Virus record (IMG/VR): IMGVR_UViG_3300042375_000193
Location: 1 to 22,890 of that record
Length of the DNA: 22,890 nucleotides
Origin: a virus
Reading direction: 5' to 3' (one strand)
Position numbers and translations under genes: made by a program. The notes below the pieces were generated by a model. It did not search any database. It was not told the origin of the DNA and saw only the letters and a list, made by a program, of their open reading frames with translations. Positions 7,967 to 15,820 of the stretch are shown piece by piece (positions within the stretch are counted from its first letter, which is position 1; every line of letters begins with the position of its first letter).

Positions 7967-10900
7967 TTAGTCTCCTAACAATCTACCAAAGAGTACATTA
8001 TATGCACTCTGTGTGTTCTCATTAAACTCTGAAAGTTGACGCATTTTGATAATAGTTTCTTCCTTATTCATATTGATAAGGAACTGGCTACCGCCAATAC
8101 CTTCGAACTGGTCCTTAGTTGCCTTGTATGAATTGTAAAGATCCATCATCTGACGCAACTTCTTAGTTGTTTCAGGCGCTGCCTTATATGCAGCCTTTTC
8201 ATCTAGCATCTTCTGCAAGTCGTTGAGTGCTTTCATACGCTCAATAGCCTTCTTGCCGCCCTGTGCTAGTTCTTCCTGCACAAGTGGTCGTCCAGCCTTG
8301 AATACTGTTGCCCAATTTTGGAACTCTGCACGAAGTTGTGAACGTTCAAAGTCTGTACCTACAGACTTAAGACCTTCTTCGTATGTGTTCTTCTTTTCGT
8401 AATAAGTCTGCATATCTGCTGCAGTCTGTACCTCACGCATAAAGTCAGCGACTGTCTTATTGGTACGAAGACCCATATCAGTCATAGTCTTGTAGGCATC
8501 CCAAGAGTATCCAGCCTTGTGAGGAATAAGGAATGCTGCACCTTGTGGATATTGCTTAAATAGTGATTCGTTACTGTCAACGAAGTCGCCTGATTCCTTT
8601 GCGTAACGGAAGTAAGCAACAGTTGAACGCTCTGATTCTGATACAGTAAATGGCATCTGATCTGGGTAACGCTTTACCCATTCAGTCATTGCTGTATCGT
8701 AATCGCCGTACTTATCTAGTAGCCCATACCAGGTCTGCTTGAATGATGCCTCACCATTATCGCGTACCCAGTCAGCCATCTCAGACTTAAGCTGAACTTG
8801 TGCTGTAGCAGGTGCAGTAAAGCCATAGACAACACGCATACCTAGGATACCTAGTGTGGTGTTCTTCAAACGAAGACGGTAATCATCTAATTCTGCTGCG
8901 CTAAATGGAATTGGTATCTCTTGTCCATCAACTGTCTCATACTTTTGCACAAGTCCGTGTCCACCTGCTTCAAGATATGTCATAGCCTTACGCATAGCTG
9001 ATGCGTACTGACCATCACGCTCATCTTGGTTCATTGCTGAGTAGATACGGTTGACGTGTGCTGGCAAGAATGCTGAAACCATTGGTTGGTCTTCTGCATA
9101 CTTACCTAAAAGTGTAGTTGTGATGCGATCTGCGGCCCCTGGGCTAAAGATACCTACAAGGTTTGATGCAACCTTGATTGAGAAACCAGATAGTGGTCCT
9201 GCAAGTGTAGGAACTGCTGACTCTGGGTTCAAAGATGGTGTAATCATCTTTAACTTAGCACCAAACTCTACTGGGAATGGTGTCTTAAACTCTGCTGGTA
9301 CACCTAATGCCTGCATTGCAGCTTGAACTGCCTTGTAAACGTACTGTGTACCAGGATAGATGAAGTATGGCTCGCCCTGATCGTCATTTTGTACCCAACC
9401 TGAGTGGGTTACACCCTCATAAGTAAGGCTTGCCTTAACAATAGCCTCTGGGTTGTAGCGCACAACGCGGTACATACGACGATAGAAGTCTTCAGTAGCA
9501 CGATAGAAGCGTGCAAAGTTACGAATCGAGAAAGCCATCTGGCTTTGTATTGCAGGGTTATCAACATAAGCCAATGTCTGCAAACGTGCTCGGTCTTCTA
9601 CAATCTCTGCTAGCTTTGTACGTGCATTAAACTCTGCTTTAGCAAGTGCTGTTGGGTCTGTAATACCCTTTTGATATGATGCAATAAAAGCCTTTTCAAA
9701 TCCAGACTTGTCAAACTCCTTACGGAGCTTAATCATCTCAGACAGAACCATAGGTTCACGTGATAGACGAGCATTAGCCTCACCTAACCAGTCCCAACCC
9801 CACTCCATCATAGATGTGGTGTAGTTACCAGTATCTGTTACTGGTACTAACTGCGGTCCAACAATGTAATCTGGGACATCATCAATGTTTTTAGGTAGAT
9901 CATCAAGACCTAACTTACCGGTAATACGATACTCACCTAGTTCATCATCCCAAGAACGAACCTTAGCGAGTAAGTCTCTATTAAGTTTGCCGTCCTTCTT
10001 AACAAATAGTTGCTTTGCTGCGTCATAAATACGCTTTGCGTGTTCTTCTGTGCTGATGCCACGCTCTTCCATACGGAATGCTGCAACCTGCTTAGCGTTT
10101 GCTGGGTCATTAAGCCAATTAGCAATCTTGCCAATTGCAACCTCTGCATCAATTGCTTCATCGCCAAGGTTCGCTACTGCAATACGGCCTAGTCTGTCAT
10201 TTGAGTAATACCCAATACGCATTGCCCAAGAAACTTGATTTGCTTCATTAGCAAGAGGTGCCATACTTGTATAAGCCTTAGCGCCTTTAGCACGTGCAAA
10301 CTTGCCTTTTGGCAAGTTGTAACCTAGTTCACTTGTACGAACATTGTTCTTACGAGCAAAGTTAAGTGTACGTGTAAACGTATCAGCTCCAGTAAATGCG
10401 TTCTTGCCACCTTCAACAACATCCATAAGGGCATTGTCTAGGTCACCAAAGAGAATCTGCTCTTGCAGATACTTGCGGTCATCAACAGTAAACTTACCTA
10501 AACCTGTTTGGTCATAGAAACGTGCAAGTTTACCCTCGTTCAAAGCCTGTGCAGTAATCTGGCGAATCTTGACTACATCGCCTTGTGCTGCCACAATAGC
10601 CTGTGAATAGTGCTTGGCTTCTTTACCATTAACAAAACGAATTACTCCACCTAGTGGATCTTGTGCTGATTTGCCTAACTTAGTTAGACCTTCTTCTACT
10701 TGGCGTGCTGTACGCAAACGAGTTGATAGAGCACGTGCCTTTACTAAACCAAATGGTGACTCACCAATTGCAAGGTGGACCATTAAATCTTCTGTTGCGT
10801 TACGAATAGCATAACGAGGACCAGCAAGAGTTAAGAATGACCAACCTGTGGTCATCTTCTCCACCCAATTAGAATGTGCAAGTCCGGCAATCTGTTGGAT

Positions 10901-12652
10901 AAGTCCTGAACGGCTTGCTGCTCGGTCAATATCACGAACACTAAGCGTAGATACATAATCTGATAGGTCAGACAAAATCAAACCTACTTGCTCACCATCT
11001 GGTAGAGCTGCTGGATTGTATCCAGTACGAGGATCTGTTACAGCAAACTCACGCTTAGGCGTAGCCTTCAACTGGTCTGCAATTACTTTGCCTTCTTTGG
11101 TTACATTTAACCCGCGAATGTCAGCGATAGTTGATTGTAAACCGTAAAAGATTTCCTTCTTGCGTCCTACTTCAGCATTATCAAATGCTTGTGCAATTAA
11201 CTTAGATTCATTCTTTGGAAGAACCAAGCGTGCATAACGGTAAACTAATGATGCGCCATCTTTAGAGGTAACATCAAACAAGTCATCTTGAAACATAGGC
11301 ACTTGTGTAAACTTAGCCTTGAATCGGTCAATGCGATACTGAACCTGCGCCATAGAAAATCGTGCTGTTCCTTTAGCATTACGGTTAGCCTTGACTGTAT
11401 TGACAATAGTTTCTTGACCGTCAATGACTGCCTTTGCAATACCGTCATCAGTAGCTGCTCCACCGAAGTAAAGGTCATCAACAAATCTAGGACCAATTTT
11501 ATCTAGGTTAATAACTTTATTAACAGTAGTAACAGAAAGGATGCGTGCTTTGCGAGCTGCATCTAAGCGTGGAATCATCACACGCTTGCGACCAATCTGG
11601 CCCTTCATCATCTCTTCTAGTTGCTTGGCATTCTCAAAGAAAGCCTTAGCGCTGAGAGCATCTGTAATAGGCACAGCATCATCTGCTGTGTTAATAAAAG
11701 ATTTAATTACTGGATCACCAAACTCAGGAGCAAGTCTCGTAAGACGTTGCTTGATAGCAACTGCTTCCTTTGTAGCACCAGAATCAATAGCTTTCTTGTA
11801 GGCTGCAAGGTCTGCGCCATATGAGTTCCAAAAGTTTTGTACTTGTGGACGTGCAAATACTTCAGTTACTTTATCTCCGCCAACAACAACATCAACTGAA
11901 TAGCGAGATATATCTACTAGACGTTTTGCTTTACCAGCGACAAGTAGTGGGTCTGCAAGGATGCGGTATGCCGCATCGAATGTACCTGATACTGCACGAT
12001 AGAAAAAGCCTGAACCTTCAACCTGTGCAGGTGTAACAAGGTTTGCAATTTGGCGACCAGGAGAGTACTTAGCAGCTTGTGCTGCATCCAGTGCATCCTG
12101 AAACAAATCATCTTTATTTTGTGCAGCCATTGCTGCAATCTGACGTTCTGAGTCTGTACCAGATGAAGCAATTTGGCTTAACTTCTCACCAGATGCAACT
12201 CGCATTGCAACATTGACGCGATCTGTACCAAACTTTGTTTTAGCATTTTCAATGCGACCTGGGTTAAATACTTTATCGCCTTTATCGTTTGCTTCAGTCC
12301 AAGCAAATCCTAGTTCGCCACGTTCTGCAATAGGAATAACTGCTGCACGATATGCACGAGTTGTAAGATCTGAAACTTCAGTAAGTCCTGCTAGTAATTT
12401 TCCACCTGTGTAGTGCCACGCAGTACCCAACCAGCCACGTTGTGGCTTAGTAACAGGGTCTTCTTCTCCTGCTACACGCTTAAGGGCTGCCTGTTGTTCA
12501 GGAGACTTTGAAGCATAGGCCTGTTGTGCAGTCTTTTGCGGTAAATTAGAAAGTTCACGATGAACGGATAGCGTTTTACTTAACGCTTCCATTGCTTTTT
12601 TTTCTGCAGGAGTTAAACCTGCAGCACTGGAAGCAGCGTTGAGATCAGCCAA
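7967..12652 (-). CDS. Giant virion-module protein, 1561 aa, probable internal or ejection protein
   Basis: The longest gene of the window, 1561 aa, mainly helical with many Lys and Ala. The start is TTG at 12650-12652 (MADLNAASSAAGL) with GAGGTGA just upstream; it directly follows the preceding stop. Recognisable patches are a hydrophobic stretch with WVEKMTTGWSFLTLAGPRYA around residue 595-620 and a Phe/Tyr/Arg-rich region FARFYRATEDFYRRMYR then YFIYPGTQYVYKAV around 1070-1110. I recall similar patches in large proteins of actinophages next to the portal. No protease, transglycosylase or kinase motif is seen. Size, position after the portal and absence of tail genes suit an internal core or DNA-ejection protein; a tail-associated role is the alternative. 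Confidence 0.8.
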   Translation of the reverse strand: MADLNAASSAAGLTPAEKKAMEALSKTLSVHRELSNLPQKTAQQAYASKSPEQQAALKRVAGEEDPVTKPQRGWLGTAWHYTGGKLLAGLTEVSDLTTRAYRAAVIPIAERGELGFAWTEANDKGDKVFNPGRIENAKTKFGTDRVNVAMRVASGEKLSQIASSGTDSERQIAAMAAQNKDDLFQDALDAAQAAKYSPGRQIANLVTPAQVEGSGFFYRAVSGTFDAAYRILADPLLVAGKAKRLVDISRYSVDVVVGGDKVTEVFARPQVQNFWNSYGADLAAYKKAIDSGATKEAVAIKQRLTRLAPEFGDPVIKSFINTADDAVPITDALSAKAFFENAKQLEEMMKGQIGRKRVMIPRLDAARKARILSVTTVNKVINLDKIGPRFVDDLYFGGAATDDGIAKAVIDGQETIVNTVKANRNAKGTARFSMAQVQYRIDRFKAKFTQVPMFQDDLFDVTSKDGASLVYRYARLVLPKNESKLIAQAFDNAEVGRKKEIFYGLQSTIADIRGLNVTKEGKVIADQLKATPKREFAVTDPRTGYNPAALPDGEQVGLILSDLSDYVSTLSVRDIDRAASRSGLIQQIAGLAHSNWVEKMTTGWSFLTLAGPRYAIRNATEDLMVHLAIGESPFGLVKARALSTRLRTARQVEEGLTKLGKSAQDPLGGVIRFVNGKEAKHYSQAIVAAQGDVVKIRQITAQALNEGKLARFYDQTGLGKFTVDDRKYLQEQILFGDLDNALMDVVEGGKNAFTGADTFTRTLNFARKNNVRTSELGYNLPKGKFARAKGAKAYTSMAPLANEANQVSWAMRIGYYSNDRLGRIAVANLGDEAIDAEVAIGKIANWLNDPANAKQVAAFRMEERGISTEEHAKRIYDAAKQLFVKKDGKLNRDLLAKVRSWDDELGEYRITGKLGLDDLPKNIDDVPDYIVGPQLVPVTDTGNYTTSMMEWGWDWLGEANARLSREPMVLSEMIKLRKEFDKSGFEKAFIASYQKGITDPTALAKAEFNARTKLAEIVEDRARLQTLAYVDNPAIQSQMAFSIRNFARFYRATEDFYRRMYRVVRYNPEAIVKASLTYEGVTHSGWVQNDDQGEPYFIYPGTQYVYKAVQAAMQALGVPAEFKTPFPVEFGAKLKMITPSLNPESAVPTLAGPLSGFSIKVASNLVGIFSPGAADRITTTLLGKYAEDQPMVSAFLPAHVNRIYSAMNQDERDGQYASAMRKAMTYLEAGGHGLVQKYETVDGQEIPIPFSAAELDDYRLRLKNTTLGILGMRVVYGFTAPATAQVQLKSEMADWVRDNGEASFKQTWYGLLDKYGDYDTAMTEWVKRYPDQMPFTVSESERSTVAYFRYAKESGDFVDSNESLFKQYPQGAAFLIPHKAGYSWDAYKTMTDMGLRTNKTVADFMREVQTAADMQTYYEKKNTYEEGLKSVGTDFERSQLRAEFQNWATVFKAGRPLVQEELAQGGKKAIERMKALNDLQKMLDEKAAYKAAPETTKKLRQMMDLYNSYKATKDQFEGIGGSQFLINMNKEETIIKMRQLSEFNENTQSAYNVLFGRLLGD

Positions 12653-13063
12653 CTAGTCACCTCGCGCAACGGCCTGCTGATACAAGATGGCAATAGAACC
12701 GTCTGTGTCATATGGCAACATCTTTGCTAGCGTATCTGAAGTCTTTGTAACAGACTTTTGCATCATCAATGCTTTTGCTGGTGAGCCTGCGCCCATATCA
12801 ATACCTGAAGTAATTGGTTCTGCTGGTCGTGTAGTTGGTGCAAATAATTCTGTTACTGGTGCCTGTGTTGCTGCTTCACGCACATCTCCTGCACGGGTTG
12901 GACGAACATCACCAGTCTTGGCTAGCGGAGCACCAGACTGAATAGCCTGTGTCTCTACGCCTTCGCCGTATGCCTTGGAACCCATTTCTAATTTATCTGT
13001 ACGAACTGAGAACTTACCTGGACCTGATACGCCTGCCTTTGGGTTCATTGGTGCAGTTGTCAT
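12653..13063 (-). CDS. Conserved small protein downstream of portal, 136 aa
   Basis: I chose ATG at 13061-13063 (MTTAPMNPKAGVSGPGKFS) because AGGAGG lies 4-5 nt upstream and the gene then meets its neighbour in an ATGA junction; an in-frame start 45 nt earlier would overlap more. The protein looks mostly disordered (Gly, Pro, Thr, Ala), with the conserved-looking patches TELFAPTTRPAEPITSG and LPYDTDGSIAILYQQAVARG. I recall these in actinophage proteins of similar position. No function is known. Probably a head-completion or internal virion protein, by position only. Confidence 0.75.
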   Translation of the reverse strand: MTTAPMNPKAGVSGPGKFSVRTDKLEMGSKAYGEGVETQAIQSGAPLAKTGDVRPTRAGDVREAATQAPVTELFAPTTRPAEPITSGIDMGAGSPAKALMMQKSVTKTSDTLAKMLPYDTDGSIAILYQQAVARGD

Positions 13064-13272
13064 TTGTCCTCCTCTAATCTTTCTAAATCTGCTGTCATAT
13101 CTTCCCACGCTCTATTAGTTTGGGTAAGATGATTTGATTGATAAATTGTTAACTCCATTAACTCACCTGTTAAAGTTTCAATAGATGATGCAATGTTGTG
13201 TATAAAGCCTATGCCTACTACAACAAAATCAAGAAAGCGCACTGGACGAGGAACATATTTATCATCTTTCAT
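13060..13272 (-). CDS. Small conserved phage protein, 70 aa
   Basis: ATG at 13270-13272 (MKDDKYVPRPVRFLDFVVVG) is taken as the start; a GTG 12 nt upstream is too close to the GGAGG to be used. The N-terminal half has a hydrophobic stretch FLDFVVVGIGFIHNIA (about 13-28) that may be a membrane or amphipathic helix. The C-terminal half is acidic and ends with a helix that contains AWEDMTADLERLEED. The pattern RFLDF...ETLTGELMELTIY is seen in other phages beside the portal. Its stop overlaps the next start by 4 nt. Function unknown. Confidence 0.72.
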   Translation of the reverse strand: MKDDKYVPRPVRFLDFVVVGIGFIHNIASSIETLTGELMELTIYQSNHLTQTNRAWEDMTADLERLEEDK

Positions 13273-13301
13273 CGCCCAGTACACCCTCCGTTAAAAAGTT
13301 A

Positions 13302-13445
13302 TTATCCCTTTTTGACTGCGTTTCCGCGTCGTCCTGCTGGCATCATTGATGGTACTACCTTGCCTGGTCCTGCTGGCTTGGAGGTATCCTTCTTGCCTTC
13401 GACGGCTTTTGACATTGGTGCTGCTGCACGTGATCCTTTATTCAT
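13302..13445 (-). CDS. Basic 47-aa protein
   Basis: ATG at 13443-13445 preceded by a strong GGAGGTG; stop TAA at 13302-13304 is followed by a second TAA. It encodes MNKGSRAAAPMSKAVEGKKD ... MMPAGRRGNAVKKG, a disordered, Lys/Arg-rich peptide. It has the same character as the other basic mini-proteins of this operon. No known family. The strong ribosome-binding site is the best evidence that it is expressed. Confidence 0.7.
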   Translation of the reverse strand: MNKGSRAAAPMSKAVEGKKDTSKPAGPGKVVPSMMPAGRRGNAVKKG

Positions 13446-13461
13446 ATTACACCTCCTCTGA

Positions 13462-15219
13462 TTATGCTGCGCCGGTGATACCAGCTAGTAGTTGGGCTAT
13501 ATCGGGTTTTTGACCAGCAGCAGGGGCCTGACCAGCTTGTTCTTGTGGAGGTTGCTGCGAGGCAGGAGCGGGGGCCGCACCTGCTGCTGGAAGCTGTTGT
13601 TCCATACCTGGAGCCATAGGTGGCATCTGCTGGGTTGGAGGTGGTTCTGGTGTAAATGCTTTTTCGATTGTGCTTTCTAGCGATTGACCCTTTTGGCGAC
13701 CTTGGATAACAGATGCAATACGGGTAATGATTTCACTAGGGTCTTGACCTTGCGCTGCAAGGGCTGGAATGGCTTGAGCATACTGAGCAACAGCCACCCG
13801 CAAAGAATCACGCATTTCTTCGATATCAACACGTTGTTCCTCCTGCGTAACATTTAAGTCCATTGGAATCTCACGACGTACATAGTCACGAGATACGAGC
13901 TTGTCTGAACGCATTTGTAGTAAAGCAATGATGGCACGGTTAGGATCCATACCAGACATAATTCCGTAGCGTACATCTACGCCGTACTCACCCTTGATGT
14001 CACGAGATGGTGTGTACTTGAGAACGTAAGGTGTTCCGTCATCTGTTCCCTTGATGGTCTTTGGAATACCACCAAATACTTTCTCATCTGCTTCAAAGCA
14101 TACTGAGATAAGTTCTTGGAACATACGAGCAAACTGAGCTTGTGCTGCCTTGATCTGTGTATCAAAGCCTGCTTGTAGTGCTTGTACACCGCGACCAGTA
14201 ACTACTGATGCGTCAATGTTACCTGAACGAGATTCAGGATAACGAGCACCAAGGCGTAGTTCACGCTCAAGGACTCCGGACTCTGTAAAGACTCCAGGTG
14301 GTAGTTCTAATGAAACACGACGAATGCCTTGTGGATTGGCAGAGCGCATAATGGAATCTGGACCAAGAGCAAGTTCTTGCACATCTTGTGGGATAGCAAT
14401 AGGTGCTTGGATAGATTTCTCTGCAGCTTGAATCTGCAAGATTGCAAAGCGAGCACGAGCAAGTTGAACTGATAGAACATCATCAAACTGTCCACGTGCT
14501 TCACCATCTAGGGAGGAACGCATAATGACAGATGCCATTGGTCGTCCTAAGATATTTGGCGTACGTGATAGTACTAAGTTCTTGCGCTCTGGTAAGTAGA
14601 GCAGGTCTTGGTCTTTATCGTGGTACTTGACCATTGAGATATAAGGAGAAGAAAGGCCATACTGGTTTCGGCCTAGAATCAAATCGTAATACTCTGGGTA
14701 CTGCGCCGCTAATGTCTCAGCATCGGTAACGATGACCTGCATAACAGATAACACACGACCATAACGATCTAACTCTGGGTAAGTACCGAATGGGTTGAGC
14801 ATACGGATACGAGGATTGTTGTCCTCAAAGTCCATCTCAACCATACCGATACCAAGACCGTAGGTGTTATACCAGTCTGCGGCTGTATACATCTGCAGTT
14901 GTAGGTCAGAGTTTGTTACATAAAAGTTTGCAATACGAGTTCTAGTATCTGCTGCCTTGCGTGCTGCATCTGAAACCATATTGGTTGCTGAGCAGTTAAA
15001 GGATGGCAGTGGTGCCATTGCTTCGGCTAAGTCACGTGCTGCGACGTCAATGAAGTTTGCAACCAGAGGCTTTGGGTATTCCTCTGAAAACATTGCTGGG
15101 TATACCTTAGAGATATCACCCTGACGCACTGAGAGCACATCACGCATACGTTGATCTCGCGCTGATGAGCGCGTACGTAAGCGTGCTAGCTTAGCGTCTA
15201 CTTCTTTGACTGATAACAA
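13462..15219 (-). CDS. Portal protein
   Basis: A 585-aa protein encoded just after terminase, the usual place of the portal, the dodecameric ring at the DNA-entry vertex. The N-terminal third (RTRSSARDQRMRDVLSVRQG, then VANFIDVAARDLAEAMAPLP) and the central segment (ADWYNTYGLGIGMVEMDFED, RMLNPFGTYPELDRYG) match portal-like proteins that I recall from actinophages. Long helices with QAGFDTQIKAAQAQFARMFQ would form the stem and crown. Residues from about 520 are a Pro/Gln/Ala-rich disordered tail ending PDIAQLLAGITGAA. The start is TTG at 15217-15219 with AAGG about 7 nt upstream; the next ATG would drop conserved residues. Role inferred from pattern and synteny. Confidence 0.82.
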   Translation of the reverse strand: MLSVKEVDAKLARLRTRSSARDQRMRDVLSVRQGDISKVYPAMFSEEYPKPLVANFIDVAARDLAEAMAPLPSFNCSATNMVSDAARKAADTRTRIANFYVTNSDLQLQMYTAADWYNTYGLGIGMVEMDFEDNNPRIRMLNPFGTYPELDRYGRVLSVMQVIVTDAETLAAQYPEYYDLILGRNQYGLSSPYISMVKYHDKDQDLLYLPERKNLVLSRTPNILGRPMASVIMRSSLDGEARGQFDDVLSVQLARARFAILQIQAAEKSIQAPIAIPQDVQELALGPDSIMRSANPQGIRRVSLELPPGVFTESGVLERELRLGARYPESRSGNIDASVVTGRGVQALQAGFDTQIKAAQAQFARMFQELISVCFEADEKVFGGIPKTIKGTDDGTPYVLKYTPSRDIKGEYGVDVRYGIMSGMDPNRAIIALLQMRSDKLVSRDYVRREIPMDLNVTQEEQRVDIEEMRDSLRVAVAQYAQAIPALAAQGQDPSEIITRIASVIQGRQKGQSLESTIEKAFTPEPPPTQQMPPMAPGMEQQLPAAGAAPAPASQQPPQEQAGQAPAAGQKPDIAQLLAGITGAA

Positions 15220-15228
15220 TGGAGGTCC

Positions 15229-15444
15229 TTACTTAGACTTTTTAGTTAATCCTGGGTACTTCTTAGCAATGGCTTTCTTTGCATTTGCTTCAGACTTCTT
15301 AACACCTGCAGGTGATACCTGACGCTGGTATTCTTTTACAGCAGCAGGTCCTGTAAGTGGCTTAGGCATAGGCTTCTTAACACCAGTTGATGGTGTACGT
15401 GGTGCCATTGGCTTCTTAGGCGCAGGCTTCTTCATTTGTGCCAT
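15229..15444 (-). CDS. Very basic Pro/Lys-rich protein, 71 aa
   Basis: ATG at 15442-15444 with TAGGAG upstream, giving MAQMKKPAPKKPMAPRTPST and ending IAKKYPGLTKKSK. About one quarter of residues are Lys, with many Pro and Ala and almost no acid, so it is probably disordered. It lies between terminase and portal, 9 nt before the portal start. It may bind DNA or the portal/terminase complex; no family is recognised. Confidence 0.72.
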   Translation of the reverse strand: MAQMKKPAPKKPMAPRTPSTGVKKPMPKPLTGPAAVKEYQRQVSPAGVKKSEANAKKAIAKKYPGLTKKSK

Positions 15445-15453
15445 TACTATCTC

Positions 15454-15810
15454 CTACTTGTTTACTGAGCCGCGAAGACCGCTGCCACTGCCGAATGAAC
15501 CAATACCGCCGCGCATACCTGAACCACCACGTGCCTTTACAGGAACTTTTGGTGTTGAAGGCCTTGCTGTACGTTGACCTTTTTTCTCTTTTGCTTCGCG
15601 GTCAATTTGCTTTGGGATATTAGGTTCTTTTTTCATCTTTGCTTTGGCTTCTGCTTTTGTTAAAGCCTTGCCTGCTAAACGAGTAACCGTAGGTTTCTTT
15701 GTATTAACACGTGCTTCTTTAATTACATTCTGATACTTAGGCTTACCTGAACCTTTTTTAGTTTCTTTGTAAGTTTCAGGTTTTCCTTTTGCGCCTTTAT
15801 TAGTAGCCAT
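15454..15810 (-). CDS. Very basic Lys/Gly-rich protein, 118 aa
   Basis: I chose ATG at 15808-15810 (MATNKGAKGKPETYKETKKG), which has AAGGAG 7 nt upstream and begins 11 nt after the terminase stop; a longer frame upstream would overlap terminase without a ribosome-binding site. The body is Lys-rich (LAGKALTKAEAKAKMKKEPN) and the C-terminus is a Gly/Ser/Arg tail (GGSGMRGGIGSFGSGSG). It is histone-like in composition but not in sequence. Likely DNA-interacting or head-interior protein, by inference. Confidence 0.72.
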   Translation of the reverse strand: MATNKGAKGKPETYKETKKGSGKPKYQNVIKEARVNTKKPTVTRLAGKALTKAEAKAKMKKEPNIPKQIDREAKEKKGQRTARPSTPKVPVKARGGSGMRGGIGSFGSGSGLRGSVNK

Positions 15811-15820
15811 TGTTGTCTCC

